Assembly: GCF_008630635.1 (NCBI RefSeq)
Contig: NZ_CP043869.1
Location: 1,426,001-1,490,000 of the forward strand
DNA length: 64,000 nt
DNA from: Neptunomonas concharum
Lineage (GTDB): Bacteria > Pseudomonadota > Gammaproteobacteria > Pseudomonadales > Balneatricaceae
Direction: 5' to 3'
Shown: positions 26,022 to 36,786 of the stretch, one piece after another
How positions within the stretch are numbered: the first letter of the stretch is position 1
Layout of the letters: each line of letters opens with the position of its first letter
Position numbers and translations under genes: made by a program
Notes under the pieces: generated by a model
Told to the model about the DNA's origin: nothing
The model's input: the letters and a program-made list of their open reading frames with translations, nothing else
Databases searched by the model: none

Positions 26022-26729
26022 CTACTTGAGGAAGTTATCCAGCGAATCTGCCAACGTACCAGCGTTAGCCGTTTTGTTCGGTTGTATCTCTTCTATCATG
26101 GGTTGGATTCTATCCAAAAGCGGTTGTTTCTTTATTTGAGGGACCATAGCGCGAACGATCACAGCCTTAGCATGTTTGAAATGCGAAAGGGCAGTGAGTG
26201 GGTCGTTATCGTGAAGATGGCGCTGCCCTTGGCTAATGTGTGCTTCTGCGACAACGGTGAGGTTCAGCCAGTATAACTCCTGACCATAGTTTCTCGCCAA
26301 AGCTTGGGAGAGTTTGCCTTTTTTTAGCATTTCGGCGAGTAGTTTTTCAGTAAAGTTGATATAAATCTGAAAGCGCTTAAGTTCTTTATCGCTGGTAAAT
26401 TGAGCTGTACCTGGGGCGGTTCTGTCGGCGGTTTCTTTTTGATTGTTTACTTGCGTCATTAAATCTGAATCCGGTGCGAGAAGGCTGATCTCTTCGATCA
26501 AGACCATGGCGTGCTGATTCAGCTTTTCCAATATATCGGGTTTACAGCCTGCGCTTCTTAGGGCCGTTATGGCATCTAACGTATGCAGTGTTCGGGTCTG
26601 CAGCCACCCTAAGCGGCTGTTTTTCATAGAGGTGTTGTGCTCTTGGCGGGTTATGAAGTAGTTTATAAAGAGCGCAGCTGCACCAACAAGGGCGATAATA
26701 GCAATGTATATTAAGTTATCTTGAAGCAT
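26022..26729 (-). CDS. Membrane-anchored protein of unknown function
   Basis: I do not recognise this 235-residue protein. It has one N-terminal membrane helix (about residues 6-27, IYIAIIALVGAAALFINYFI) and then a soluble, mostly helical cytoplasmic part with a predicted paired-helix segment (about 150-190, ARNYGQELYWLNLTVVAEAHISQGQRHLHDND) that looks TPR-like. The C-terminus is polar (PNKTANAGTLADSLDNF). It is divergent from topA with 200 bases between the genes. No catalytic residues stand out. Confidence 0.75.
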   Translation of the reverse strand: MLQDNLIYIAIIALVGAAALFINYFITRQEHNTSMKNSRLGWLQTRTLHTLDAITALRSAGCKPDILEKLNQHAMVLIEEISLLAPDSDLMTQVNNQKETADRTAPGTAQFTSDKELKRFQIYINFTEKLLAEMLKKGKLSQALARNYGQELYWLNLTVVAEAHISQGQRHLHDNDPLTALSHFKHAKAVIVRAMVPQIKKQPLLDRIQPMIEEIQPNKTANAGTLADSLDNFLK

Positions 26730-26853
26730 TGGGCTTAACTACCTTGGTAAGTCTATGAATTATATAGTCAAGCAGTTGTATTTTTATGCCAATTTCTAAA
26801 ACAACATATGACAGTTCGATTATAGCTGGTTTAGTTTTTTTTTGTAGACTCGC

Positions 26854-26882
26854 TTGACCCCGCTACGCTAACCACTTATATA
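26854..26882 (+). promoter_or_regulatory. Sigma-70 type promoter of topA
   Basis: TTGACC, 17-base spacer, then TATATA, located 47 bases upstream of the topA start. The spacing and hexamers are close to consensus; upstream is a T-run that may bend DNA. Confidence 0.65.
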
Positions 26883-26928
26883 TGCTCGCTGTTTTTATGT
26901 GCTATCTCTGCCCGAGGATAACCACCCT

Positions 26929-29568
26929 ATGGGAAAATCGCTCGTTATTGTTGAGTCACCCGCAAAAGCCAAGACGATTAATAAGTATCTTGGAAGTCAG
27001 TATGTCGTTAAGTCGAGCGTCGGTCATATCCGTGACCTGCCAACGAGCGGAAGCGCCACTAAGTCTGATCCTAAAGCCCGTGCTCGTCAGGCTGCCCTGA
27101 CCCGCAAAATGTCGCCAGAAGAAAAGCTGATCTACAAGGCTAAAAAGTCTAAAGAGCAGCTGGTGGCACGTATGGGGGTTGATCCTGAGAAAGGTTGGGA
27201 TGCGCACTACGAAATTCTACCAGGCAAAGAGAAAGTAGTAGAAGAGTTGCGCCGCTTAGCCAAAGAAGCTGACACTATCTATCTCGCAACGGATTTGGAC
27301 CGCGAAGGGGAGGCTATTGCTTGGCACCTGCGGGAATCTATCGGCGGGGATGATGAGCGCTACCGTCGTGTAGTCTTTAACGAAATCACGAAGAAGGCGA
27401 TCTCGGCAGCGTTTGAAAAGCCCGGTCATCTGGACATGAATCATGTCAATGCCCAGCAGGCGAGACGATTCTTAGACCGTGTAGTGGGTTATATGCTTTC
27501 TCCACTGCTATGGGAAAAGGTCGCCAGAGGGCTTTCTGCAGGGCGAGTTCAGTCGGTGGCTGTTCGTCTTGTTGTGGAGCGGGAAAAAGAGATTCGTGCG
27601 TTTATCCCTGAAGAATACTGGGAAGTTCACGCTCAAGCACTAACGGCAGCAGAAGATGCTATCCGCCTACAAGTCGCTAAGGTGGCAGGCGCTGCGTTTA
27701 GGCCTTCCTCAGAAGCGGAGACAAATCAGCATCTTGAGGCGTTACAGGCTTCGAGCTTGACGGTGCTGAGTCGTGATGACCGGCCAACCAGCAGCAAACC
27801 CTCTGCACCTTTTATTACGTCAACACTTCAGCAGGCAGCGAGTACCCGTTTAGGGTTTGGCGTTAAGAAAACCATGATGATGGCACAGCGTCTATATGAG
27901 GCCGGCTATATCACCTATATGCGTACGGACTCGACTAACTTGAGTGCCGAAGCGGTAGAAAGTTGTCGTGCATATATCGGTGATCATTATGGCAGTAAAT
28001 ACCTGCCGGAAGCTGCAAATCGCTATTCTAGCAAAGAGGGGGCACAAGAGGCCCATGAGGCGATCCGCCCCTCAGATGTTAATGTAGAACCTGCGAATCT
28101 AAACGGCATGGAGCGGGATGCCGAGCGACTCTATGATTTGATTCGTCGTCAATTTATTGCCTGTCAAATGACACCTGCCCAGTACACAAGTACGCGTATT
28201 ACTGTGAAGTCGGGCGAATATGAGCTTACCACGAAAGGGCGTATTCTGCGCTTTGATGGTTATACCCGCGTAATGGCGAGTAAAGGTAAGAATGATGAGG
28301 ATATTATTCTTCCGGATGTGGCGGCAGGTGAAGAACTTGTCCTGAAATCGCTTGACCCTAAACAACATTTCACGAAACCAACCGCACGATATACTGAAGC
28401 AAGTTTGGTTAAAGAGTTGGAAAAAAGGGGAATCGGCCGTCCATCGACGTATGCGTCGATTATCTCAACGATTCAAGATCGCGGTTATGTAGAAATCCAA
28501 AACCGACGTTTCTATGCCTGTAAAATGGGCGATATCGTGGTTGAACGTTTGGCCGAAAACTTTACTGATCTCATGGATTACAGCTTCACCGCACGAATGG
28601 AAGATGCGCTTGATGATATCGCGCAGGGTGAGGCTGAGTGGAAAGTCTTGCTAGACCGTTTCTATCAAGGTTTCACACGACGCCTTGAAGAAGCACAAGA
28701 TCCAGAAAATGGGATGCGGCCTAACAGCCCTACTGATACGAATATACCGTGCCCTGAGTGTGATCGTCATATGATGATTCGCACCGGCAGCACGGGGGTG
28801 TTCCTAGGGTGTTCTGGGTATAGTTTGCCACCTAAAGAACGCTGCAAAGCAACCATCAACCTGACCTCTGGTGATGAAGTGGTGAGCGTTGATGGAGATG
28901 ACGAAGAAGAGTCGCGGATTCTACGTAACAAGCACCGCTGTAAGCTATGTGATAGTGCGATGGATAGCTACTTGATCGATGAGCACCGCAAGCTACACGT
29001 CTGCGGGAATAACCCTGATTGTCCGGGTTATGAAGTCGAGCAGGGGCAGTACCGTATTAAGGGGTATGATGGGCCTTCGTTAGAATGTGATAAGTGTGGT
29101 TCTGAGATGCAGCTTAAAACGGGCCGTTTTGGCAAGTTCTTCGGCTGCACAAACGCGGAATGTAAAAACACACGTAAACTGCTCAAAAATGGCGAAGCGG
29201 CTCCTCCAAAAATGGACCCTGTGCCGATGCCAGAGCTGGCCTGTGAAAAAGTTGAGGATACCTATATTCTGCGCGATGGTGCGTCGGGGTTATTCTTAGC
29301 GGCGAGTCAGTTCCCAAAAAATCGTGAAACCCGTGCCCCTAAGGTGGTCGAGTTATTGCCGCATCAATCGGAGATTGATGAGAAATACAGCTTCTTATTT
29401 AGTGCGCCCACGCATGATATGGAAGGCAATGAGACTATTGTGCGATATAGCCGCAAAACCAAGGAGCAGTATGTGATGACCGAGGTCAATGGCAAAGCGA
29501 CCGGTTGGAAGGCATTCTATGCAGATGGTAAATGGGCGGTTGAAGAGCCTAAAGCGAAGAAAAAATAA
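26929..29568 (+). CDS. topA: DNA topoisomerase I
   Basis: TopA relaxes negative supercoils. The 879-residue protein begins [17 protein letters not shown], the TOPRIM motif with the catalytic Glu; [14 protein letters not shown] follows with the acidic residues, and the active tyrosine is in [14 protein letters not shown] near residue 328. Three four-cysteine zinc ribbons occupy the C-terminal part (CPEC..., CKLC..., CDKC...CTNAEC), then a basic tail. The frame is open ten codons further upstream, but the ATG at 26929 behind GAGGA gives the family start. Confidence 0.96.
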   Translation: MGKSLVIVESPAKAKTINKYLGSQYVVKSSVGHIRDLPTSGSATKSDPKARARQAALTRKMSPEEKLIYKAKKSKEQLVARMGVDPEKGWDAHYEILPGKEKVVEELRRLAKEADTIYLATDLDREGEAIAWHLRESIGGDDERYRRVVFNEITKKAISAAFEKPGHLDMNHVNAQQARRFLDRVVGYMLSPLLWEKVARGLSAGRVQSVAVRLVVEREKEIRAFIPEEYWEVHAQALTAAEDAIRLQVAKVAGAAFRPSSEAETNQHLEALQASSLTVLSRDDRPTSSKPSAPFITSTLQQAASTRLGFGVKKTMMMAQRLYEAGYITYMRTDSTNLSAEAVESCRAYIGDHYGSKYLPEAANRYSSKEGAQEAHEAIRPSDVNVEPANLNGMERDAERLYDLIRRQFIACQMTPAQYTSTRITVKSGEYELTTKGRILRFDGYTRVMASKGKNDEDIILPDVAAGEELVLKSLDPKQHFTKPTARYTEASLVKELEKRGIGRPSTYASIISTIQDRGYVEIQNRRFYACKMGDIVVERLAENFTDLMDYSFTARMEDALDDIAQGEAEWKVLLDRFYQGFTRRLEEAQDPENGMRPNSPTDTNIPCPECDRHMMIRTGSTGVFLGCSGYSLPPKERCKATINLTSGDEVVSVDGDDEEESRILRNKHRCKLCDSAMDSYLIDEHRKLHVCGNNPDCPGYEVEQGQYRIKGYDGPSLECDKCGSEMQLKTGRFGKFFGCTNAECKNTRKLLKNGEAAPPKMDPVPMPELACEKVEDTYILRDGASGLFLAASQFPKNRETRAPKVVELLPHQSEIDEKYSFLFSAPTHDMEGNETIVRYSRKTKEQYVMTEVNGKATGWKAFYADGKWAVEEPKAKKK

Positions 29569-29597
29569 ACACGGTTGGGTATTAACAGGGGCGTAGC

Positions 29598-30125
29598 ATG
29601 AGTAATGTCTATCTGGTCAGGACGAATCAGAAAATCAACTTTGCCCGCATCCATATGGATGCGCTGGCGGAGGCTCACGAATCGACAGGTTGGAGTAAGC
29701 ACGCCGAAATTGAGTCTTATAATGAGTCTGTTCTTTTTCATTTGGCGTCGGCATATGGTGCTTTTTTGCGGGAAGTCGCGGAGAAGTATCGCTTTGATCC
29801 TGCGTTAGTCTCTAGGCTATCTGATCTGGAACGCTTGCTAGAAGGCTCTGGTCAGGAGTCACCTGAGCTTTCAGAATTAAATGCTTTGGAGAAAAACGAA
29901 GCAAGTTGGTTGCATAAAATGCTGGCAGCCTATGATGCATGTTGGAAAGCGGCTGATCATCAGACGGCAACCGCCAATGAGAAAGTCAGTATTTCAGAAA
30001 TACATGTTATTCAGATCAATCCTAATCATGCCGAAGATAAAGATATTTTGGCTGAGTATAAGGGGTGGCTGAATGAGTTTCGCGCCTTGGTTGAAAGATT
30101 AAGAGCCGATATGCAAGAGTGGTAA
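29598..30125 (+). CDS. DUF6586-type conserved protein
   Basis: A 175-residue helical protein that sits between topA and sulA/lexA exactly like the Pseudomonas gene next to topA assigned to DUF6586. It starts MSNVYLVRTNQKINFARIHMDALAEAHE and has a Glu/Leu-rich middle (ERLLEGSGQESPELSELNALEKNEASWLHKMLAAYDACWK) and a C-terminal EYKGWLNEFRALVERLRADM helix. The family name is from memory of the synteny; no function is known. It follows topA by 30 bases and may share its transcript. Confidence 0.75.
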   Translation: MSNVYLVRTNQKINFARIHMDALAEAHESTGWSKHAEIESYNESVLFHLASAYGAFLREVAEKYRFDPALVSRLSDLERLLEGSGQESPELSELNALEKNEASWLHKMLAAYDACWKAADHQTATANEKVSISEIHVIQINPNHAEDKDILAEYKGWLNEFRALVERLRADMQEW

Positions 30126-30244
30126 CAGTAAAGACAGGCACAATACAAATAGATAAATGCTATGCGTAAAGCTGGTGAGGTAGAACCGAAGGAAGCATCC
30201 GGGCTTCCAATACCTGTTACACTCCATTAAGGCATTCGGTCGAT

Positions 30245-30703
30245 TCAGTGGTGTTGGCGTCCTCGGATGAGGATGCCATTACTGTGGCCATGCAGTGCTG
30301 AATGTTCAAGGGCCTGCATCTCAGTGTCTGAAAGGTCCCCCGTCCAACTTATAACGGCATGGCAGGTACCTGCACGCAGGGCTTTTTGTGCTAACTCAAG
30401 CGTTGAGTGCTGCTCGTTCGGGTAAAGCATGATGACTTTTTTCAGATCCACACCGGCATCGAGCAGCAGCGCTTTAGGTAGCTGGCTAGGTGGCGATACC
30501 CATACGAACCAGCGATCACTATGGCTGAGTTGAGCCAGTAATGGCATCAGCATAGGGATCTCAGTAATATCACCACATTGCGTAACAATCTCTGTTATTT
30601 TGCCAAAGGCTGACGAGGTTGTCGGTTTGCGGCGAATCTCACTAACATCTGTTTTGCGCAGTAAAGGAGCAGGGAACGGAATTACCGTATTCAATGCTTG
30701 CAT
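30245..30703 (-). CDS. sulA: SOS cell-division inhibitor SulA
   Basis: SulA binds FtsZ and blocks division during the SOS response. The 152-residue protein shows the family core ITEIPMLMPLLAQLSHSDRWFVWVSPPSQLPKALLLDAGVDLKKVIMLYP followed by LELAQKALRAGTCHAVISW. It lacks its own promoter: its ATG overlaps the lexA stop by one base (TAATG), so lexA and sulA form one operon as in Pseudomonas and are both under LexA. Confidence 0.9.
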   Translation of the reverse strand: MQALNTVIPFPAPLLRKTDVSEIRRKPTTSSAFGKITEIVTQCGDITEIPMLMPLLAQLSHSDRWFVWVSPPSQLPKALLLDAGVDLKKVIMLYPNEQHSTLELAQKALRAGTCHAVISWTGDLSDTEMQALEHSALHGHSNGILIRGRQHH

Positions 30704-31314
30704 TATGGCTCACTCCCTTGTCGGATAACGCCCACGCCTAATCCTTCGATCGAAATCGTTTGTTGTCGAAGGTCAACCTCAATGGGAGGAAACTCCTCAT
30801 TCTCGGCGATCAAGTAGACCATGTGGCCTTCCTTCTTGAAGCGCTTGACCGTGACTTCATCTTCGATGCGGGCAACAACAATTTGCCCTTTTTTTGCGTC
30901 GTTGCATTGATGAACCGCCAATAGGTCACCGTCCATAATACCGATATCTTTCATACTGGTACCGTGGACTCGTAACAGATAGTTCGCCGGTGGATGAAAG
31001 AAGCTGGAGGAGATCGTGCAGTGCTCCTCGATATGTTCTTGAGCAAGAATAGGTGATCCGGCAGCAACGCGACCGATAACAGGTATACCTTCGGGTTCGC
31101 TCTCAATTTCAGGTAGGCGGATACCGCGGGATGTACCAGGAATAATCTCGATGGCGCCTTTTCGAGCGAGCGCTTTAAGGTGCTCTTCTGCCGCATTAGC
31201 AGATTTGAAGCCGAGGCTTCTGGCGATATCTGCACGGGTAGGTGGATAGCCAGTCGCGTCGATATGGTCACGAATACACTCTAATACTTCTGATTGTCTT
31301 TTTGTCAGTTTCAT
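30703..31314 (-). CDS. lexA: LexA repressor
   Basis: LexA represses the SOS genes until RecA filaments trigger its self-cleavage. The 203-residue protein has a winged-helix N-terminus ([16 protein letters not shown] ... [30 protein letters not shown]), the cleavage site Ala-Gly in [14 protein letters not shown], and the Ser-Lys dyad in [15 protein letters not shown] (Ser) and [12 protein letters not shown] (Lys). Two LexA boxes lie within 45 bases upstream, so it is autoregulated. sulA follows. Confidence 0.97.
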   Translation of the reverse strand: MKLTKRQSEVLECIRDHIDATGYPPTRADIARSLGFKSANAAEEHLKALARKGAIEIIPGTSRGIRLPEIESEPEGIPVIGRVAAGSPILAQEHIEEHCTISSSFFHPPANYLLRVHGTSMKDIGIMDGDLLAVHQCNDAKKGQIVVARIEDEVTVKRFKKEGHMVYLIAENEEFPPIEVDLRQQTISIEGLGVGVIRQGSEP

Positions 31315-31322
31315 GATCGTGC

Positions 31323-31338
31323 CTGTTTTTTTATACAG
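31323..31338 (-). promoter_or_regulatory. LexA box 1 (lexA)
   Basis: CTGT-N8-ACAG with an AT-rich spacer, an exact match to the gammaproteobacterial LexA consensus, nine bases before the lexA start codon. Confidence 0.87.
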
Positions 31339-31341
31339 TAC

Positions 31342-31357
31342 ATGTGATTATATACAG
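31342..31357 (-). promoter_or_regulatory. LexA box 2 (lexA)
   Basis: ATGT-N8-ACAG, one mismatch from consensus, only three bases from box 1; tandem boxes of this type are usual in front of lexA. Confidence 0.72.
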
Positions 31358-31364
31358 GCAAACT

Positions 31365-31393
31365 TTGATGTAAAGTAATTTTCTGTTTATATA
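31365..31393 (+). promoter_or_regulatory. dinG promoter
   Basis: TTGATG, 17-base spacer, TATATA. The -10 element is inside LexA box 3, which explains repression. Confidence 0.6.
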
Positions 31394-31398
31394 TCCAG
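31383..31398 (+). promoter_or_regulatory. LexA box 3 (dinG)
   Basis: CTGT-TTATATAT-CCAG fits the extended consensus with C or A before CAG, and covers the dinG -10 element. Confidence 0.82.
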
Positions 31399-31441
31399 TA
31401 TCTTGATATGATCCACGCCAAAAACTGGTCGAGTATACGTT

Positions 31442-33565
31442 TTGTTAAGTGACACCCTTAAAAATTCGATCCAATCCTCTTATCGGCGTTTTCTGTCCGA
31501 ACAGAACTTAAAGCCAAGGTATGGGCAAAAGATGATGATTGCGCATATCGCTCGGGTATTGGGCAGTATTGATACCAATGAGAAAGGGGAGCGCCGAGGC
31601 GGTAATCATGTCTGCCTGATAGAGGCCGGAACCGGTACGGGTAAAACAATGGCTTATCTATTAAGTGCCATTCCTATCGCCCAGTCCTGTGGTAAATCAT
31701 TGGTGCTATCTACGGCGACAGTCGCGCTTCAGGAACAGCTGCTTAACAAAGACTTGCCAGAAGTATCTAAATTGCTGGAGCTTCCCATTCGATTTGTGCT
31801 GGCAAAAGGGCGTGGACGTTATTTCTGTATCAGCCAGGCAGAAAAACTGCTTGAGTCACAGCACGAACTTGGACAAATGGCGCTCTATGAAGATGAAATA
31901 GACCACAAACTAGATGAGGACTCACTCGCTTTCTACCAAGGACTGCTTAATCAGTTTGCGTCAGGCGCATGGGATGGGGATAGGGATTCATTAACAGAAG
32001 AGATTGAAGAGCAGCGCTGGTCGCCAATGACGAGTGATCACACCCGCTGTACTAACCGTCGCTGCAGTAACTTTTCGGTTTGCCCTTTCTACCGATCGAG
32101 AGATGCAATGGATAAGGCGGATATCGTCGTCGCAAACCATGATTTGGTTTTAGCAGATCTTTCGTTAGGTGGCGGAGCCATTTTGCCGGAACCCTCTTCA
32201 ACCATCTATGTGTTTGATGAGGGGCATCATCTGTCGGCGAAAGCAACCGGACACTTCTCTTACAGCATGCGGGTAAAAGGGACGCAGCGCTGGCTTAAGT
32301 CGGCAACTAAGCAGCTTGATCATATGCTCGATGAGTGTGATGGACATGCCGTGCTGTCGCAATATGTTGATAAAATGAGCCCTGCCCGTCAGGAGATGGA
32401 CACCTTGTTGGATCAATACCAGGTCGCATTAAGGGCTAAGCTGTTTGATCTGCAGCAGCGACCGTCGTCTGATCGTTATCGCTTCCCTAAAGGGGTGTTA
32501 CCTGATGACTTAATGGCACTTTCGTTAGCTTTAAGTCGTGAGGCTGAACGTTGGATGATTAAAGCTGAGCAAATCGTTGATCTCTTGAAAGAGGCCTTAG
32601 ATGGAGGGGTGCCTGAGATTAATCGTGATGTGGCAGAGCGCTGGTATCCGCGCATGGGGCAGTTGTGGATGCGTGCGCAATCGCTCTACTGGCTAAACAA
32701 AAGTTATTCTCAGCCAGATCCGCAGGGTGTAGCACCCACGGCTCGTTGGATCAATTTGACCGAAGCGTCTGATGGTGTGGATTATGAGTGTCGTAGCAGC
32801 CCAGTATCCGCTGCTGATACTTTGCAAAATCATCTCTGGGATCATTGTTTTGGAGCCGTTGTTACCTCGGCAACATTAACGGCACTCGGCATGTTCACCC
32901 GTATTATCGATGACTTGGGGTTACCCTCGGATGTGCTGTGTGAGCGCTTGCCAAGCCCTTTCGACTACGCGGGGGCTGCGGTATTATCAGTACCAAAAAT
33001 GGAAAGTGATCCAGGCAAACCTGATGATCATACGCAAGAAGTGATTCAGTACTTAAATCAGCATTTGCCAACATCTGAAGCGGCGCTGGTTTTATTTAGC
33101 TCTTGGCGCCAGATGTTTTCGGTGCTGGAGAATACGCCAGAGAAGATCCGTGCTAAAGTACTGGCGCAGGGCGACCTGACTAAGAATGAGATCATTCGTA
33201 GCCATAAAGCACGAATAGACGAGAATGAACATAGCATTATTTTTGGATTGGCCTCTTTTGCGGAAGGGGTCGACCTCCCAGGTAAGTACCTGACCGAGGT
33301 AATTATTACTAAACTACCGTTTGGCGTACCCGATGATCCTGTGGACGCCACCATGGCTGAATGGATAGAGCAGCGTGGAGGTAATGCGTTTATGGAGTGG
33401 ACGGTGCCGGAAGCATCGATTCGCCTGACACAGGCAGCTGGCCGTTTATTACGTACAGAGCAGGACCGTGGGCAGATTATTTTGCTGGATCGTCGGGTAG
33501 TGACCCGTCGTTATGGTCGTCAGCTGTTAGATGCACTACCGCCATTTCGGCGAGAAATCAGTTAA
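31442..33565 (+). CDS. dinG: ATP-dependent DNA helicase DinG
   Basis: DinG is an SOS-induced iron-sulfur superfamily 2 helicase (XPD-like) that unwinds R-loops and other structures. The 707-residue protein has Walker [10 protein letters not shown] near residue 62, an Fe-S cysteine set ([21 protein letters not shown]), [12 protein letters not shown], the DEGHH box near 258 and motif [16 protein letters not shown]. The start is a TTG, the only start codon that fits before conserved sequence; it lies 44 bases after LexA box 3. rhlB follows without a gap. Confidence 0.94.
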   Translation: MLSDTLKNSIQSSYRRFLSEQNLKPRYGQKMMIAHIARVLGSIDTNEKGERRGGNHVCLIEAGTGTGKTMAYLLSAIPIAQSCGKSLVLSTATVALQEQLLNKDLPEVSKLLELPIRFVLAKGRGRYFCISQAEKLLESQHELGQMALYEDEIDHKLDEDSLAFYQGLLNQFASGAWDGDRDSLTEEIEEQRWSPMTSDHTRCTNRRCSNFSVCPFYRSRDAMDKADIVVANHDLVLADLSLGGGAILPEPSSTIYVFDEGHHLSAKATGHFSYSMRVKGTQRWLKSATKQLDHMLDECDGHAVLSQYVDKMSPARQEMDTLLDQYQVALRAKLFDLQQRPSSDRYRFPKGVLPDDLMALSLALSREAERWMIKAEQIVDLLKEALDGGVPEINRDVAERWYPRMGQLWMRAQSLYWLNKSYSQPDPQGVAPTARWINLTEASDGVDYECRSSPVSAADTLQNHLWDHCFGAVVTSATLTALGMFTRIIDDLGLPSDVLCERLPSPFDYAGAAVLSVPKMESDPGKPDDHTQEVIQYLNQHLPTSEAALVLFSSWRQMFSVLENTPEKIRAKVLAQGDLTKNEIIRSHKARIDENEHSIIFGLASFAEGVDLPGKYLTEVIITKLPFGVPDDPVDATMAEWIEQRGGNAFMEWTVPEASIRLTQAAGRLLRTEQDRGQIILLDRRVVTRRYGRQLLDALPPFRREIS

Positions 33566-33566
33566 A

Positions 33567-35039
33567 GTGAGTAAAAAATTGGAAGAAGTAACCCAAACCG
33601 TGCAAGACGCTACATCCGATACTGTTGATAACAACAAGGAAGATGCGCAAGCTTCTAAGAGTGAGCGAGCCAGCAAACGTCGGCCGTCAGATCGTAAAAA
33701 AAGTAGTCAGCATGAACGCTGGACACCATCAGAATTTGTTGTCGCAAAAGTTGAAGGCAAAAAGCGCTTTCATGACTTTTCGCTACCGGATCCCCTGATG
33801 CGCGCTGTCCATGATTTAGGCTTTGAGTACTGCACACCCATTCAGGCAGAAACCATTAAACCTGCTCTGGAAGGCAAGGATATTATCGGCAAGGCCCAAA
33901 CGGGTACCGGTAAAACAGCAGCGTTTCTTGTCGGTATTATTACAGACCTGTTGGATTTCCAACTTGAGGACAAACAGCGTAAGGGTGAGCCTCGTGCTTT
34001 GATTATTGCCCCTACGCGAGAGCTGGCGTTACAGATTGCCGCTGATGCTGAGCTGTTATGCAAATACACCGACCTACGTGTTATCTCCATGGTAGGTGGC
34101 ATGGACTATGAAAAGCAGCGTAAACAGCTTAAAGCAGGGCCGGTTGATATTTTGGTGGCAACGCCAGGTCGATTGATCGACTTTGTGCGCTCCAAAGAGG
34201 TGGATCTATATAACGTCGAAGTGCTTGTATTGGATGAGGCAGACCGTATGCTCAGCATGGGGTTCATCCCTGATGTACGCACGATTATCCGCAACACGCC
34301 GCGTAAAGGGGATGAGCGTCAAACCCTGCTGTATAGCGCTACATTTACCGATGATATTATGAATTTGGCCCGCCAATGGACTAAAGATCCCGTTCAGATT
34401 GAGATCGAGGCAGAAAAACGTTCGACGGATAACATCAGCCAGAAAGTATTTTTGGTTTCCAGTCATGAAAAGTACAAGTTGTTGCGTAATTACATTCGCG
34501 TTAACAACATTGAGCGCGTCATCGTGTTTGGTAATCGTCGCCACGAAACCCGTGATCTGGCCGAAAAGCTACGCAAAGATGGTGTAAAAGCCGCGCTCAT
34601 GTCAGGCGAGATCCCACAGCATAAGCGTGTAAAAACCTTAGAAGATTTCCGAAATGGCAAGATCGAAGTACTGGTGGCAACGGATGTGGCAGGCCGTGGT
34701 ATCCATATTGATGGTGTAACTCATGTGGTCAACTATCAATTACCGGAAGATGCGGATGATTACGTGCACCGTATCGGTCGTACAGGGCGTGCCGGGGCAT
34801 CGGGAACATCTATCTGCTTTGCCTGTGAAAACGACTCCTTTATGATTCCCGATATTGAAGCCGAAACGGGAGTCAAATTGGAATGTATCCACCCTGATGA
34901 AGAGTTGTTGGCTGATCTGTATCCGGTTGGCCAGAAGCCAGTAGCGCCAGTGGTTTCTGATGTCGAAGTACAAGATGATGTAACTGTATCGAGTGAAAAT
35001 ACCCCAAACGAAGAGGAGAAAAACCAGACTCATGTCTGA
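33567..35039 (+). CDS. rhlB: DEAD-box RNA helicase RhlB
   Basis: RhlB is the RNA helicase usually associated with the RNA degradosome. In the 490-residue protein: a charged basic N-terminal extension (about 1-65), Q motif ([11 protein letters not shown]), Walker [21 protein letters not shown] (VLDEADRML), SAT and the [10 protein letters not shown] motif, then an acidic C-terminal tail. The frame overlaps the end of dinG; I chose the GTG just after the dinG stop because it begins the protein with VSKKLEEV and removes dinG overlap. A longer start is possible. Confidence 0.9.
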   Translation: MSKKLEEVTQTVQDATSDTVDNNKEDAQASKSERASKRRPSDRKKSSQHERWTPSEFVVAKVEGKKRFHDFSLPDPLMRAVHDLGFEYCTPIQAETIKPALEGKDIIGKAQTGTGKTAAFLVGIITDLLDFQLEDKQRKGEPRALIIAPTRELALQIAADAELLCKYTDLRVISMVGGMDYEKQRKQLKAGPVDILVATPGRLIDFVRSKEVDLYNVEVLVLDEADRMLSMGFIPDVRTIIRNTPRKGDERQTLLYSATFTDDIMNLARQWTKDPVQIEIEAEKRSTDNISQKVFLVSSHEKYKLLRNYIRVNNIERVIVFGNRRHETRDLAEKLRKDGVKAALMSGEIPQHKRVKTLEDFRNGKIEVLVATDVAGRGIHIDGVTHVVNYQLPEDADDYVHRIGRTGRAGASGTSICFACENDSFMIPDIEAETGVKLECIHPDEELLADLYPVGQKPVAPVVSDVEVQDDVTVSSENTPNEEEKNQTHV

Positions 35040-35247
35040 AGATCGTCATAAAACCCGGCTAATCTCTAAGGTGTTGGCAATTATTGTTAGCGCTCTGTTT
35101 GCAGCGTTCGGCGTTGCAGGTTATCAGCGCACCGGTGACCTAACACAGCTTATGGTATTTATTGGATTGTCGGTGTTAGCTTACGTGATTGTAGTGTTTA
35201 TCTTTAAGGGTATAGACCGGTTGCTCGATAGTATTGATGATCGGTAG
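35032..35247 (+). CDS. Small two-helix membrane protein, unknown
   Basis: A 71-residue protein, not recognised. It has two predicted transmembrane helices (about residues 12-30 and 40-58) with a charged C-terminus ([10 protein letters not shown]). The ATG at 35032 follows a GAGGAG ribosome site and overlaps the rhlB stop, so it is coupled to rhlB. The longer frame upstream is rhlB sequence in another frame. gpsA follows by 19 bases. Confidence 0.7.
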   Translation: MSEDRHKTRLISKVLAIIVSALFAAFGVAGYQRTGDLTQLMVFIGLSVLAYVIVVFIFKGIDRLLDSIDDR

Positions 35248-35266
35248 CCGTCGTTAAGGAATCGGT

Positions 35267-36298
35267 ATGAATGCAAAGCAGCAGAAAGTTGCTGTGTTAG
35301 GTGGCGGTAGTTTTGGAACCGTCATTGCTAACATCATGGCAGAAAAGGGCATCTGTGTATCCCAGTGGATGCGTGATGCCACCAGAGCAGAAGAGATTAA
35401 CCAGCGCCATCTGAACTCTCGTTATCTTCCGGACTACCCATTGTCAGACTCCTTGGTAGCAACCACCGATATAGCGGAAGCAGTCAAAGGGGCGCAGTTG
35501 GTGTTTGTATCCATCCCGAGCCAAAGCTTTAGGGAAGTGGTGAGAATGGCAAAACCCTACCTAGTAGCAGGTCAGGGAGTGATAAGTACCACTAAAGGTA
35601 TCGAAGGTGAAACCTTTAGTCTCATGAGCCAGATACTGTGTGACGAGCTGCCTGATGCCCGCGTAGGGGTTCTGAGTGGGCCAAATTTGGCGAAAGAGGT
35701 TGCTAAGCACCAGTTAACGGCAACCGTTATTGCTAGTGATGATGAAGCTTTACGTAGCGAAGTGCAGGATGCCTTGCACCAGTCCTATTTTCGGGTCTAC
35801 GCCAGCTCAGATAAGTATGGTGTTGAGTTAGGCGGTACATTGAAAAACATCTACGCCATTGCCGCTGGGCTAAGTGCTGCATTGGGGATGGGTGAAAATA
35901 CAAAAAGCATGTTGATGACGCGTAGCTTGGCCGAAATGAGCCGGTTCGCTGTCAGCATGGGCGCAAACCCTATGACGTTTTTAGGGCTGGCAGGCGTAGG
36001 CGATCTTATTGTTACGTGTATGTCTCCGCTGAGCCGTAATTACCGTGTTGGTTACGCGTTAGGCAGCGGCCAAACACTGAATGAAGCGGTTGATGCGTTG
36101 GGTGAGGTGGCTGAAGGTGTTAATACTATTCGTATTATCAAGGCCAAAGCGGATGAGCAAAATATCTACATGCCTTTAGTGTCTGGTTTGTATGAAGTTG
36201 TGTTTAATGGGGCTCATGTGCAAGAGGTTGCGAAAACCTTAATGACTAGCGAGCAAAGTACGGATGTTGAATTTGTCTTACCAAGGGATGCGGTGTGA
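35267..36298 (+). CDS. gpsA: Glycerol-3-phosphate dehydrogenase [NAD(P)+] GpsA
   Basis: GpsA reduces dihydroxyacetone phosphate to sn-glycerol-3-phosphate for phospholipid synthesis in the cytosol. The 343-residue protein has the nucleotide-binding [34 protein letters not shown], and the catalytic lysine in [13 protein letters not shown], ending with the GLYEVVFNG helix. It overlaps nothing and is followed after one base by sixA. Confidence 0.96.
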   Translation: MNAKQQKVAVLGGGSFGTVIANIMAEKGICVSQWMRDATRAEEINQRHLNSRYLPDYPLSDSLVATTDIAEAVKGAQLVFVSIPSQSFREVVRMAKPYLVAGQGVISTTKGIEGETFSLMSQILCDELPDARVGVLSGPNLAKEVAKHQLTATVIASDDEALRSEVQDALHQSYFRVYASSDKYGVELGGTLKNIYAIAAGLSAALGMGENTKSMLMTRSLAEMSRFAVSMGANPMTFLGLAGVGDLIVTCMSPLSRNYRVGYALGSGQTLNEAVDALGEVAEGVNTIRIIKAKADEQNIYMPLVSGLYEVVFNGAHVQEVAKTLMTSEQSTDVEFVLPRDAV

Positions 36299-36299
36299 T

Positions 36300-36749
36300 A
36301 TGTTGATACTGATGCGTCATGGAGAAGCGGACTGGAATGCCACAACAGACGAAAGCCGTTGCCTGACGGAGAAAGGGATCTCTTTTGTCCGTCAGCAAGC
36401 TGCTGAGGTGGCAGACTTTGCACCGAATATCAGTAAAATTATTTGCAGCCCTTACCGACGTACCTGTCAAACGGCTCGACTGATGCAGCAGTCGTTAGGC
36501 GGTATTGAAATCGTCGAAGATGAGCGCCTCACGCCCGACGTGCCGGTTTCTGAAGCCATAACGGCGTTAGAGGCACATTGGCAGGATAACTTACTCGTAG
36601 TGACACATCAGCCACTTATTGGCTATCTGGTAAGCTATTTAATAGAAGGGGATATGCGTTCCCCCGAGCCTTTACTCCCGGGTCATCGAGTCTCTCTTGC
36701 ACTGGATTGGCCTGCTGCGGGCATGGCTACGCGCTTGATTGAAAAATAA
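36300..36749 (+). CDS. sixA: Phosphohistidine phosphatase SixA
   Basis: SixA removes phosphate from histidine phosphotransfer proteins; in E. coli it acts on the nitrogen-related phosphotransferase system or ArcB. The 149-residue protein has the RHG motif MRHGEADW at residues 5-12 (phospho-accepting His), SPYRRTCQTA and VVTHQPLIG with the second His. Start ATG 36300 is one base after the gpsA stop; the longer frame upstream is inside gpsA. The gpsA-sixA order is common in Pseudomonas-like genomes. Confidence 0.92.
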   Translation: MLILMRHGEADWNATTDESRCLTEKGISFVRQQAAEVADFAPNISKIICSPYRRTCQTARLMQQSLGGIEIVEDERLTPDVPVSEAITALEAHWQDNLLVVTHQPLIGYLVSYLIEGDMRSPEPLLPGHRVSLALDWPAAGMATRLIEK

Positions 36750-36786
36750 CAGCGCAATTCGTGTGCTGCTCTGATACCTTATCCAT

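Noticed and set aside
25944-26276. Plus-strand 110-codon open frame
   Set aside because: It overlaps the Zur-like palindrome and lies opposite the 26022-26729 gene; composition does not look coding.
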